Source: Paenacidovorax monticola
GTDB taxonomy: Bacteria > Pseudomonadota > Gammaproteobacteria > Burkholderiales > Burkholderiaceae_C
DNA length: 64,000 nt
Direction of reading: 5' to 3'
Assembly (NCBI RefSeq): GCF_014489595.1
Contig: NZ_CP060790.1
Location: 1,364,001 to 1,428,000, forward strand
Part shown: positions 1 through 9,250 of the stretch, in pieces
How positions within the stretch are numbered: position 1 is the stretch's first letter
Layout: each line of letters opens with the position of its first letter
Made by a program: the position numbers and the translations under genes
Notes under the pieces: model-generated
The model's database searches: none
The model's input: the letters and a program-made list of their open reading frames with translations, nothing else
What the model was told of the DNA's origin: nothing

Positions 1-1
1 C

Positions 2-181
2 AACCTCATGGGCGGACTGGCCGGGCGCAACTTCTTCGTCGAAGGCCTGATCGCCAAGTGGATGTACATGTCGCTGCACCTCATGCACCACCGCGCCATC
101 CTGGGCACGGGCAAGACGGTGCTGCTGGCCGTCGCGCGCCTGCTGCAGCAGCGCGTATCAGGGCGGCTCAAGCTGCACTGA
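2..181 (+). CDS. NADH dehydrogenase type II (NDH-2), C-terminal end only
   Basis: The first 59 codons read in frame from base 2 to a TGA at 179-181; the gene begins outside the window. The segment holds the amphipathic membrane-binding tail typical of NDH-2: FFVEGLIAKWMYMSLHLMHH followed by a second helix (TVLLAVARLLQQRV). NDH-2 is a peripheral flavoprotein that passes electrons from NADH to quinone without pumping protons. The family call rests on this tail alone, so the exact subtype is not certain. Confidence 0.7.
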   Translation, partial: NLMGGLAGRNFFVEGLIAKWMYMSLHLMHHRAILGTGKTVLLAVARLLQQRVSGRLKLH

Positions 182-209
182 GGCGTGCGCCGCCACGGCG
201 CGGCGCGCC

Positions 210-2506
210 TCAGCCGCCCACGCGCCACCAGCGCGGCAGCAGCGCCCGCACCTCGGCGCGCCGGTAGCGATCGTCGATGAGGACCACCACGCCCCGGTCC
301 TGCTCGCTGCGGATCACGCGGCCCGCCGCCTGCACCACCTTGCGCAGGCCCGGGTAGAGGTAGGTGTAGTCGTAGCCCTTGTCCGCGCCGAAATGGCGGT
401 CCATGGCGCGCCGCATCTGCTCGTTGACGGGGTTGACCTGGGGCAGCCCCAGCGTGGCCACGAAGGCGCCGATCAGGCGCTCGCCCGGCAGATCCACCCC
501 TTCGGAGAACGCGCCGCCCAGCACCGCGAAGCCGATGCCCCGCCCCCTTCGGCAAAGCGCGCCAGAAAAGCCGCGCGCCCCTCCTCGTCCATGGCCGGCG
601 TCTGCAGCCACAGCGGCAGTTGCGGGTGCGCCTGCCGCACGCAGTCGGCCGCGCGCTGCAGGTAGTCGAAGCTGCTGAAAAAGCACAGATAATTGCCCGG
701 CTGGCGCGCGTACTGCGCGGCCACCAGGTCGGCGATGGGCTGCAGCGACCGCTCGCGGTCGCGCCAGCGCGTGGAGATGTGGCCGGCCACCCGCACATCG
801 AGCTGCTCGGCCTGGAACGGCGAGCCGGCCTCAGTCCAGCGCGTGCCTTCGGGCAGCCCCAGCATGTCGCGGTAGAAATGCGGCGGGCTCAGCGTGCCCG
901 AGAAGAGCACCGTGGCATGCGCCCCTGCGTGGCGCGCCCGCAGGTGAGGCGCCGGCACCACGTTGCGGATGCACAGCGTCGAGGCCCGCGCCCCGCGCGG
1001 GCCGGGCCCGCCGGGCAGCAGGTGCACATCGAACAGCGCATGGCCGCCGAACTGCTCGGCCAGCGCCATGAACTGCAGCGCCTCCCAGTAGAAGGCCAGC
1101 ACCGGATCGCCAGGCAGCATGGGACGGTCCGCCTGGGCATCGGCGATGGCGCCCACGGCGCGCTGCACGGCGCCCAGCAGCGCGGCAGGCACTTCCTCAT
1201 GGGCCTGGTAGCTGGCGGCCTGCGCCTTGTTCAGGGCGCTCCAGGCGCGCTGCAGCCGATCCAGCGCCTTGCGCACCGCACCGCTCGCGGCCTTGCGCGC
1301 GCCGGCCAGCGCGAACTGCGACAGCTCCGCCGTGTACATGCGCCGCGCGCGCTCGGGCAGGTTGTGGGCCTCGTCCACCAGCACGCCCACCCTCCACTGC
1401 TGGGCCTGCGCCAGCGCGTACAGCATGGCCGAGGTGTCGTAGAAATAGTGGTAGTCGGCCACCACCACGTCGCTCCAGCGCACCAGCTCCTGCGCCAGGT
1501 AATAGGGGCAGACCGCGTGCGCCAGCGCCACGCCGCGCACGGCCGGCGCATCCCAGGGCCCGGGCTGCGCCAGGGCCTGGGCGCGCGCGGCCGGCAGCCG
1601 GTCGTAGAAGCCCCGCGCCAGCGGGCACGAATCGCCATGGCAGGCCTTGTCCGGGTGCTCGCAGGCCTTGTCGCGCGCCAGCACATCGAGCACACGCAGC
1701 CGCTGCCCGTGCGCCGGGGCGCCCAGCGCGCGGCCAATGGCGTCCAGCGCCTGCAACGCCAGCGCGTGGCCCGTGCCCTTGGCGGTGAGGAAGAACAGCT
1801 TGTCCAGCCCCTGGCCCGTGCTGGCCTTGAGCATGGGAAAGATCGTGCCCAGCGTCTTGCCGATGCCCGTAGGTGCCTGCGCCATCAGGCACTGGCCGCC
1901 CGCCTCGGCGCGCGCGCTGCGGTACACGGCCACGGCCAGCTCACGCTGCCCCGCGCGAAAGCGCTCCATGGGAAACGCCAGCGCCGCCAGCGCCGCGTCG
2001 CGCGCCGCGCGGTGTCCGGCCTCGGCACGCGCCCAGGCCAGAAAGCGCGCGCACTGATCCTCGAAGAAGGCCTGCAGCCACGCGGCATCGTGCGTCTCGG
2101 CCAGCACGGTCTCTTCCCCAGTGCCCACATGAAAATACACCAGCGCCACGCGCAGCCGCGCCAGGCCGCGCGCCTGGCACAGCAGGTGGCCGTACACGCG
2201 CGCCTGGGCCCAGTGCAGCGCGCGGTGGTGGGGCCGCACGCCGTCGAGCCGGCCCCGGTAGGTCTTGATCTCTTCGAGCTGCCCGGCCCGCGCATCGAAG
2301 CCATCGGCGCGGCCGCGCACCTGCAGGTCCTGGTACTGGCCGCAGAGGCTGACCTCGCGCTCGTAGCCCTCGCCCCGGCGCGACTGCACCAGGCCGTGGC
2401 CGGCCATGCCCTCGAGCGCACTGGGCGCGGGCGTGAAGCGCAGGTCCAGGTCGCCCGCGCGCGCCGTGAACTCGCACAGCGCACGCACGGCCACGGTGTA
2501 GCTCAC
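210..2506 (-). pseudogene. DinG/XPD-type Fe-S DNA helicase with N-terminal PD-(D/E)XK-like domain (one-base frameshift)
   Basis: Superfamily 2 5'-3' helicase, about 765 residues if the frame is repaired. Visible in order: a PD-(D/E)XK-like block near residues 70-130 (GRADGF, EEIKT), Walker A APTGIGKT near 210, four clustered cysteines near 285-335 fitting the Fe-S domain, the DEAH box (VDEAHNLPE) and C-terminal helicase motifs with QAAGRVIRS. The frame breaks in the C/G tract at 538-547, where one base appears to be missing; the next frame continues at once with GIGFAVLGGAFSEGVDLPGE and runs to 210. I chose the GTG at 2506 because its first bases overlap the TGA of the upstream nuclease gene by 4 bp; an in-frame ATG at 2548 lies inside that gene. 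The partner nuclease and the LexA box suggest damage-induced crosslink or replication-fork repair. The break is probably a sequence error. Confidence 0.82.
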
Positions 2507-4203
2507 GCGGCCTCCGTCGCCGCCTGGCCGCGCCAGCGCACATGGCACACGCGCACTGGAATGCTGTGCGCGGCACAGTACTGCAGCCAGCGGATCTGGT
2601 TGTCCTGCAGCTTGTCGCCCGGGGCCTTGACCTCCACCAGCTCGTAGCGCCGCTCGGCCGGCCAGAAGCGCACCAGGTCCGGAAACCCCGTGCGGTTGGC
2701 CGGCACGTCGCGCAGCAGCCGCGCGAAAAGCAGCTTCAGGTGCGCGGGGGGAATGCAGTCCAGCGCCAGCGCCAGCAGCGGCTCGCTCAGCGTGCCCCAG
2801 AACACGAAGGGCGACTGCAGGCCCTGCTTGCTGGCGAAGCGCTCACGGATCACCGCGCGGTAGCTGCCATCGTCCAGTGCCGCCAGGCAGGCCTCGAACA
2901 GCGCCGCGCGGCGCTGCGCGAAGTCCGGCGCGCCCAGGTCGGCCGGCCCGCTCTGGAACGGGTGGAAGAACGCCCCCGGCAGCGGCGCGAAAACGGCCGG
3001 CCAGCACAGCAGCCCGAACAGCGAGTTGACCAGCGCGTTCTCCACGTAGAACACGGGCGCCGCCTCGCGGTGCCAATGGTCGCGCAGCACGCATTCGACG
3101 GGCGCGGGCTGCGCGGGCGCGTCCAGCTCCAGGTCCATGCGCAACTGCGCCACCGCGGGCGCCAGGCCCACGGCGCGCGCGGCGCCGCCCTGCCCCAGCC
3201 CGCGCCGCAGACGCGGCAGCATGCGCGCCACGCGCTGGGCCTCCTCATCGCTCTCGGGGCAGTCCTGCGCGGCCTCGGCCAGCGCCATGGCATCAGCAAA
3301 GCGCTCCATGCGTTCGTACACGCGCATGCGCCGGTGGCGCGCGCCGGGGTAGCTGCTCTGCGCGTAGGCCTGCTCGGCCAGCGCCCAGTCCTGCATGCGC
3401 TCGCAGGCCTGGCCGATGCGCAGCAGCACCTTGGCGCGGCGCTGCTCCAGCCACGCGTTGCCGCTGGTGCACCGCGCCACGCCCTGCAGCAGCGCACCGG
3501 GCTCCGCGCCCTCGTCCAGCGCCTGGCGGCAGGCCTGCAGCGCCAGGTAGCCGTCCACGTCGGCACGCGACTGGAAGGCGCGCGAGTCGGCATCGAAGGC
3601 CACGGCCTCATAGCGGAACACGCCCAGGTCGGCCAGCACGAACTCCGACCAGTCCTGGTGCAGGTTGCCGAAGAACATCAGCCGCAGGCGCTCGCACAGA
3701 TCGCCCACCGTCACGCGCCACACGGCCTCGGGCGCCTGCGGGTTCCACGCAGCGTAGGCGCGGGGTGCCCCGTGCAGGGGCTGCAGCGCCTGCAGCAGCT
3801 CGGCCTTGCGCAGGCCTGGGTGCACGGCGCCCGTCTGCACGGAGCCCGCGAACAGCGCCAGCAGCTCGGGCTTGGTGTGCAGCGCGAACAGCTCGTGCAG
3901 CTCCATCGGCGCCTGCGCATCGAGCCAGCCCAGCGCCAGCAGCGGCGCGGCCGCGCCGCCAATGTCCGGAATCTCCTCGTACACCAGCTTGCCCGCGCGG
4001 AACCAGGGCCCACGCCGCATCAGCAGGCGCACCATCAGCGCCCGCGAAGGCTGCGGCAGCCGCGCGAACCGCGCCAGAAACGCCTGCTCCGCCCCGTCCA
4101 GCAGATCGCCATAGCGCTCCCCCAACCAGTCCAGCGCACGCTGGAAGTTGTGAAGGTAGTAATAGCGGTGGGCTGGCAGGGCTGGCCGTGGCGCTGGGAG
4201 CAT
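2503..4203 (-). CDS. FAN1-like VRR-NUC domain nuclease
   Basis: A 566-residue protein. The C-terminal VRR-NUC domain is clear: FPDLVRFWP followed by YELVEVKAPGD (the PD...ExK metal-binding core) and the QDNQIRWL helix. The N-terminal and middle parts are helical and rich in Leu/Ala, as in bacterial FAN1 homologues, where SAP-like and TPR-like regions precede the nuclease. FAN1 enzymes cut branched DNA and unhook interstrand crosslinks. I chose ATG 4203 (MLPAPRPAL) over an ATG 18 codons upstream because the LexA box at 4212-4227 lies between the two. The stop overlaps the helicase GTG start by 4 bp, so the two are translationally coupled. Family assignment is strong; the in vivo substrate is inference. 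Confidence 0.88.
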   Translation of the reverse strand: MLPAPRPALPAHRYYYLHNFQRALDWLGERYGDLLDGAEQAFLARFARLPQPSRALMVRLLMRRGPWFRAGKLVYEEIPDIGGAAAPLLALGWLDAQAPMELHELFALHTKPELLALFAGSVQTGAVHPGLRKAELLQALQPLHGAPRAYAAWNPQAPEAVWRVTVGDLCERLRLMFFGNLHQDWSEFVLADLGVFRYEAVAFDADSRAFQSRADVDGYLALQACRQALDEGAEPGALLQGVARCTSGNAWLEQRRAKVLLRIGQACERMQDWALAEQAYAQSSYPGARHRRMRVYERMERFADAMALAEAAQDCPESDEEAQRVARMLPRLRRGLGQGGAARAVGLAPAVAQLRMDLELDAPAQPAPVECVLRDHWHREAAPVFYVENALVNSLFGLLCWPAVFAPLPGAFFHPFQSGPADLGAPDFAQRRAALFEACLAALDDGSYRAVIRERFASKQGLQSPFVFWGTLSEPLLALALDCIPPAHLKLLFARLLRDVPANRTGFPDLVRFWPAERRYELVEVKAPGDKLQDNQIRWLQYCAAHSIPVRVCHVRWRGQAATEAA

Positions 4204-4211
4204 CGTGAGCG

Positions 4212-4227
4212 CTGTTTTTTTATACAG
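4212..4227 (-). promoter_or_regulatory. LexA (SOS) box upstream of the FAN1/helicase operon
   Basis: The 16 bases read CTGTTTTTTTATACAG, an exact CTGT-N8-ACAG match to the LexA operator of gamma- and betaproteobacteria. It ends 8 bp before the ATG of the VRR-NUC gene, where bound LexA would block transcription or initiation. No other match to this pattern was noticed next to a gene in the window. Confidence 0.75.
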
Positions 4228-4282
4228 CCTCCATCGTAAACCAGGCGTGGCCAACACCCCACCCCAGGCCGGACGCGCGCGC

Positions 4283-5481
4283 TCAGAACACGGTGCGGAT
4301 GCCGAAGTCCAGGCCGGTGGCCCCCTTGGGCTGCATGCCGCCCGTAGTGGTGTAGTACGGCTGCGGCATGATCGCCGGGTTGCTCACCACCAGGGGCGTG
4401 ACAGCCATCACCGACGTGTTGTTGCGGCCGTTGTCCACACCGATGCGCGCCGCCGTGGCGTACAGCGCCGTACGCTTGGACAGATTGTGCACATAGCCCA
4501 GCGCCAGCTTGTTGACCGACGCATCGCCATCGGCCAGCCCCTGTCCATTGCGGAATTGCACGCGTGCATACGAGGCGCGCAATGCGCCGCTGGCGCCCAC
4601 GGGCACGCTCACCCCGGCCAGGACGCCGTTGTAGCGGTCCGTGCCCTCGGGCCGGGTGTTGCGCACCTGGGAGAGCTCGGCCAGCAGCTTGGCGGGGCCA
4701 AAGTCATAGGAGCCCCCAGGTTCAGCGATTTGATCTTCTCGCTGGCCGTGAGCGTGCTCACGCCATAGCCCAGCGCCACGTCGGCACCGCCGCCGGCCCA
4801 GCCCGCGCGCGCTCCCCAGTAGCGGCCCCGGCCCGTGGCATTCTCGGGAAGGGCCGCCATTGCCTGGCCATAGAGCCCCCCCAGGCCCGCGGGCAGGAAA
4901 TAGCCCACCGAATTGCTGGCGCGCAGGTAGTTGTCGGTGCCTGCGGACAGGCCGCCGCCCAGCAGCCGGTCCGCCAGGCTGCCCGTCTTGTTCGTCTCCA
5001 GCGCGCGGGTGGTGGCCAGGTTGCTGTTGACCACGGCGATCAGGTTGACGCCCACGCCGTTGGTGGAGAACGGGTCCGAACTCCAGTCGTTCACGAAGGA
5101 CGGCGTGTAGTCGCGCCCCAGGCGCAGCTCGCCCCAGGGGCCCGCCAGGCTCAGCGTGGAGCGGCGGCCGAAGTTGAGCGAACCGCCCCCCGTGTCGTTG
5201 AACACGGGAGCCTCCAGCCAGAAGCTGGCCGACAGGCCGCCGCCCAGGTCCTCGGTGCCGCGAACGCCCAGCCGGCTCGCCAGATTGCCCGACGGCGACA
5301 GCACCCAGGTGCCGTTGCCCACGGAACGCGCGGGCCCACCATCCCATGAATGGCTCCTGAGGCTGTAGCGGCTGATGCCCGCGTCCACCACGCCGAACAG
5401 CGTGACCGAGGACTGCGCCATGGCGGCGCCGGTGGCCGCGAGCGCGCCGAAGGAAAGGCAATGAAAGGCAAGGCGTCGCAT
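4283..5481 (-). pseudogene. Gram-negative general porin (one-base frameshift)
   Basis: Outer-membrane porin of the Burkholderia/Comamonadaceae type, about 399 residues after repair. The start at 5481 has a strong ribosome site (AAAGGAG) and a signal peptide ending GAAMAQSS, followed by SVTLFGVVDAGI, the usual first strand. The first frame runs to the C tract 4713-4717, where one base seems to be lost; the adjoining frame resumes with GGSYDFGPAKLLAELSQV and ends in GIRTVF, with the terminal Phe needed for barrel assembly. Trimeric diffusion porin is the expected role. Read literally the gene is split in two. Confidence 0.85.
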
Positions 5482-5566
5482 GGTTTTGTCTCCTTTTGCT
5501 ATAAAAATAAGAGTCAATGGCGCTGCACGGGCAGGTGCTGCGGGCCAATCCGCTGCCAAGCACCCG

Positions 5567-6577
5567 TCACGCGGCCCAGCGCAGCAGCGCCAATGCCAAG
5601 GCCGCGAGGAACACCGTCTCCCCCACCATCAGCGCCACGGGCCTGAGGCCCACCGTGGCCAGTTCGCGCAGTTGGGTCTTCATGCCAATGCCGGCCATGG
5701 CCGCCACCAGGAACCAGCCCGACATGCCGCTGCCGGCCCGCACCACCGCAGGGTGCAGCCAGCCCGTGCTGTTGAGGGCCACCAGCGCCGCGAAACCGAC
5801 GGCGAACCACGGCAGCAGCGGCGGCCGGCGTCCGTCCCCCGCCCTGCCCGTGGCGCGCGTGAAAGCCACGGCGAACAGGATCACGGGCAGCAGGGTGGCC
5901 ACGCGCATCAGCTTGACCAGCGTGGCCGTGTCGCCCACCTCGCGCGACATGCCATAGCCAGCGCCCACCACCTGCGCCACGTCGTGGATGGTGGCGCCCA
6001 GGAACACGCCGGACAGGTGCGCGTCCAGCCCCAGCGCGCGCGCCAGCATGGGATAGAAGACCATGGTGGCCGTGGACAGCGCCGACACCCCCACCACCGT
6101 GAACAGCGTGGCGCGCTCCTTGAGCGGGTGCGGCGGCAACGCGGCTGACAGCGCCAGCGCCGCCGATGCGCCGCAGATGGCCGTGGCGCCGCCGCTGAGC
6201 AGGCCGAACAGAATGTTGAAGCCCATCAGCTTTGCCACGGCCATCGACACACCGATGGTGAGCACCAGCGACACCGCCACCACCAGCACCGGCTCCCAGC
6301 CCAGGGCCGCCACCTGTGCCGCCGTGATGCGCAGGCCCAGCAGCGCCACGCCCCAGCGCAGCACCTGGCGCGCGGTGAACTCGATGCCGGGCCCGCAAGG
6401 CCCCTCGCCGGACAGAAAGCCCATCGCCATGCCCAGCAGCAGGGCAAACAGCATCACCGGCGCACCGTAGTGCTGCGACAGGAAGGTGGCCGCCGCCGCA
6501 ACCACGGCGCAGGCGAGCACGCCCGGAAACAACTGCCGGGCACGCTCGCGCCCGGCCTCGAAGGCCGCCATTGCCAT
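5567..6577 (-). CDS. YeiH/UPF0324 family putative sulfate exporter, membrane protein
   Basis: A 336-residue integral membrane protein with about ten hydrophobic segments. Family signatures visible are LRWGVALLGLRI, the glycine-rich GGATAICGASAALALS, GATIHDVAQVVGAGYG and a C-terminal GMKTQLREL. The family is annotated as putative sulfate/sulfite exporter mainly because related genes sit in sulfonate-degradation clusters; transport has not been shown for most members. ATG 6577 is preceded by GAAGGA at a good distance. It is the last gene of a six-gene minus-strand run whose first gene is a TauD-family dioxygenase, which fits removal of sulfite or sulfate released from a sulfonate, though that link is inference. 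Confidence 0.85.
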   Translation of the reverse strand: MAMAAFEAGRERARQLFPGVLACAVVAAAATFLSQHYGAPVMLFALLLGMAMGFLSGEGPCGPGIEFTARQVLRWGVALLGLRITAAQVAALGWEPVLVVAVSLVLTIGVSMAVAKLMGFNILFGLLSGGATAICGASAALALSAALPPHPLKERATLFTVVGVSALSTATMVFYPMLARALGLDAHLSGVFLGATIHDVAQVVGAGYGMSREVGDTATLVKLMRVATLLPVILFAVAFTRATGRAGDGRRPPLLPWFAVGFAALVALNSTGWLHPAVVRAGSGMSGWFLVAAMAGIGMKTQLRELATVGLRPVALMVGETVFLAALALALLRWAA

Positions 6578-6599
6578 GGTGGGTGCTTCCTTCAGCCCA

Positions 6600-7571
6600 T
6601 CAGGGCACGAGAATGGTGGAGCCCACCGTCTTGCGCCCTTCCAGGGCACGGTGCGCATCGGCCGCGTCTTCCAGCGCGAACTCCTGCTGTGGCTCGCTCA
6701 CGATGCGGCCCGCGAGCACGTGGCCGAACAGCTCGGCGGCCATGTCCAGCATGTGCGGGCGCGGGTGGATGTAGTGGATCATCGCGGGCCGGGTCATCCA
6801 GAGAGAGCCCTTCTGCGCAAGCAGTTGCGAATCCACGATCACCGACCCCGACGAGGTGCCGTTGCTCACGAAATGCCCGCGCGGCTGCAGGCAGTCGAGC
6901 GAGGTCATCAGCGTGTCCTTGCCGACCGAGTCGTAGACCACCTTCACCCCCTTGCCATCCGTCAGCTCCTTCACGCGCTCCACGGTGTTCTCGCGCGAGG
7001 TCACGATGGTGTGCGTGCAGCCGTTGGCCTTGGCCAGCGCGGCCTTTTCGTCGGTGCTCACGGTGCCGATCATGATCACGCCCAGGGCGCGCGCCCACTG
7101 GCAGGCGATCAGCCCCACGCCACCCGCGGCGGCGTGGTAGAGGATGGTCTCGCCCCCCTGCAGCGGATAGACCTGGCGGAACAGGTACTGCGCCGTCATG
7201 CCCTTCATCATCAGGGTCGCGGCCGTGCGGTCCGAGATGCCGTCCGGCAACGGGATCAGCACCTCGGCCGGCATCACGCGCACCTGCGCATAGGCACCCT
7301 GCGGGCCCATGAGGTAGCCCACGCGGTCGCCGGGCTTCACGCAGTCCACGCCGGGCCCCACGGCCTCCACCACGCCCACCGCGTCGGAGCCCAGGCCGTT
7401 GGGCAGGGCCAGCGGATAGCGTCCGGTGCGGAAGTACACGTCGATGAAATTGAGTGCGATGTAGCTGTGGCGCACACGCGCCTGGCCCGGGCCGGGCTCG
7501 CCGACTTCGACGTCTTCGAGCCGGAGCACTTCGGGGCCGCCGGTTTCATGCAAGCGGATCGCCTTGACCAT
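6600..7571 (-). CDS. Zinc-independent NADPH:quinone oxidoreductase (MDR superfamily)
   Basis: A 323-residue medium-chain dehydrogenase/reductase of the Qor group. It has the N-terminal GroES-like domain (ALNFIDVYFRTG, GSDAVGVVEAVG) and the nucleotide-binding Rossmann domain with HAAAGGVGLIACQWA; the catalytic-zinc ligands of alcohol dehydrogenases are absent. It would reduce quinones or enals with NADPH in the cytoplasm. It starts 45 bp after the hydrolase gene and stops 22 bp before the YeiH gene, so it is part of the same operon. Its specific substrate in this pathway cannot be read from sequence. Confidence 0.88.
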   Translation of the reverse strand: MVKAIRLHETGGPEVLRLEDVEVGEPGPGQARVRHSYIALNFIDVYFRTGRYPLALPNGLGSDAVGVVEAVGPGVDCVKPGDRVGYLMGPQGAYAQVRVMPAEVLIPLPDGISDRTAATLMMKGMTAQYLFRQVYPLQGGETILYHAAAGGVGLIACQWARALGVIMIGTVSTDEKAALAKANGCTHTIVTSRENTVERVKELTDGKGVKVVYDSVGKDTLMTSLDCLQPRGHFVSNGTSSGSVIVDSQLLAQKGSLWMTRPAMIHYIHPRPHMLDMAAELFGHVLAGRIVSEPQQEFALEDAADAHRALEGRKTVGSTILVP

Positions 7572-7616
7572 GGTGTCTCTCCAGTGGGGGTTCCTGTGCG
7601 CGGTGTGCGGGGCGCT

Positions 7617-8171
7617 TCAGGCCGCCGCCAGCTCCGCGATGAATGCCTCGGCACGCGGCCAGGCGCCGTAGCCCGAGGCGGGATTGAGGTGGCCGACCTC
7701 GCCCAGGTCCACGAGGCGGCTGCCCCAGTCCCGCGCCAGTTCGGCCACGCGCTCGTAGCGGGCCAGCGGGTCGTTGCGGCTGGCCGCGACGATGCTGGGA
7801 AACGGCAGCGCGGTGCGCGGCACCGGCAGCCAGCCGCCTGCCTGCAGTTCGGCCAGCGCGGGATAGCCCTCGGGCATGGGCTGCTCGAAGTCGGGCGGCA
7901 CGGCCAGCAGCGCGCCACGCACCGGCAGGCGCGTATGCCGAGCCCAATGCGCGAGCATGACCACGCCGCCGCTGTGCGCCACGACCACCATCGGGCCGGC
8001 GACGGCCCGCGCCTCGCGCTCGATGGCCTGTACGCGCGCCGCGCAGTCCAGGTCGCCGCGCCCCATGGGGGGCACCGTGCGCACACGCGGCAGCCGCCGC
8101 GCCAGCAGGGTCTGCCAGTGCGCATCCACATGGTCGCGCAGACCGGGGACGATGAGGACGGTGGGTTGCAT
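7617..8171 (-). CDS. RBBP9/YdeN-type alpha/beta hydrolase
   Basis: A 184-residue small serine hydrolase. It begins VLIVPGLRDHVDAHWQ, has the nucleophile elbow VVAHSGG, a central RNDPLARYE segment that supplies the acid, and GEVGHLNPASGYG near the C-terminus with the catalytic His. This matches the RBBP9/YdeN family (PF06821) in both length and motif order. The start at 8171 (MQPTVLIVPG) begins exactly at the first strand of the fold; an ATG 25 codons upstream gives an unlikely Ser/Ala/Pro-rich leader. It lies between the Bug receptor and the quinone oxidoreductase in the operon. Confidence 0.85.
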   Translation of the reverse strand: MQPTVLIVPGLRDHVDAHWQTLLARRLPRVRTVPPMGRGDLDCAARVQAIEREARAVAGPMVVVAHSGGVVMLAHWARHTRLPVRGALLAVPPDFEQPMPEGYPALAELQAGGWLPVPRTALPFPSIVAASRNDPLARYERVAELARDWGSRLVDLGEVGHLNPASGYGAWPRAEAFIAELAAA

Positions 8172-8242
8172 GTCAGAGTTCTCCGCGGCCCACGGCGCCG
8201 CCCCGGCGGGGGCGCTGCGGTCGCTGGGGAGCGATCGCCATG

Positions 8243-9219
8243 TCAATTCAGCTTGATGCCGTAGGTCTTGACGATCTCGGCGTTGCGCTCGAACTCGGCG
8301 CGCAGGTCCGCCTCGAGCTGCTCCTGCGTGCGCCGCTCCGAAACCAGCTCGAAGCCCGTGCCCGCATAGCGCTCGCGCACGGCGGGCATGGCGTTGACCT
8401 TGGCGAGCGCGGCGCCCATCTTCTCCATCAGTGCCCGCGGCGTCTGGGCGGAGGCGAACACGCCGGCCCAGTTGCTGAAGTCGATTTCCGGGTAGCCCAG
8501 CTCGGCCATGGTCGGCACGTTGGGGTAATCGGCCAGGCGGCTCTTGTAGGCCACGGCCAGCAGCTTGATCTTGCCGCTGGGGATCAGGGGCTTGGAAGTC
8601 ACCGAGCCGTCGAACATCAGCGGAATCTGGCTGCCCATGACCTGGGCCAGCGCCGGCGCCGAACCGGGAAACGCCACATGCTCCATGTCGAGCTGGGCCT
8701 TCCTGTTGAGAATGGCGCCCGCGTACTGCGAGGCCGTGCCCTGGCTGTACGAGGCGAAGGACACCGTGCCCGGATGGGCCTTCACGTAGGCAATGGCCTC
8801 CTTCGCGTCCTTGGCCGGGAACTGCGGCGCGGCGATGAGCAGCATCACCGAGCGCGCCATCTGCGCCACGGGCTTGACGTCCTTCATCGCATCGAAGCCA
8901 CCCTTGAGCACATGCGGCACCTCGGTCAGGACGTTAGTGACGGAAACCAGCAGGGTCTGCCCGTCGGCCGGCTGCGACAGCATGTACTTGATGGCGATCG
9001 CGCCGCCCGCGCCAGGCCGGTTCTCGACGATGACGGGTTGCTTGATCTCCTGCGCGAGCTGGTCGCTGATGATGCGCGCGAACACATCGATCGTGCCCCC
9101 GGGGGGGCGGGCACGATGAGCTTGACCGGCTTGTCGGTGAACGCCTGGGCGCCGCCCGCATGCAGCGCGGCCGCCAGGGCGATGGGCAGAATGGTCCACA
9201 GGGATGCAATGCGTTTCAT
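8243..9219 (-). pseudogene. Bug/TctC-family tricarboxylate-type periplasmic receptor (one-base frameshift)
   Basis: Periplasmic solute receptor of the Bordetella uptake gene family, about 325 residues after repair. ATG 9219 follows GGAAGGAG and starts a signal peptide (MKRIASLWTILPIALAAALH, then AGGAQA). The frame reads FTDKPVKLIVPAPPG and then breaks at the tract 9096-9107, where one base seems missing; the adjoining frame gives GGTIDVFARIISDQLAQ, VIVENRPGAGG and the rest of the fold to 8243. These are the standard Bug landmarks. No TctA/TctB membrane partners lie nearby, so it is an orphan receptor. The break looks like a sequence error. Confidence 0.87.
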
Positions 9220-9250
9220 CGCGCGCTCCTTCCGTCTTCGTTTTCCGTTC

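Noticed and set aside
620..2647. Long plus-strand frame opposite the helicase
   Set aside because: Antisense to the helicase core; composition typical of a GC-rich shadow (His/Arg/Gln rich).
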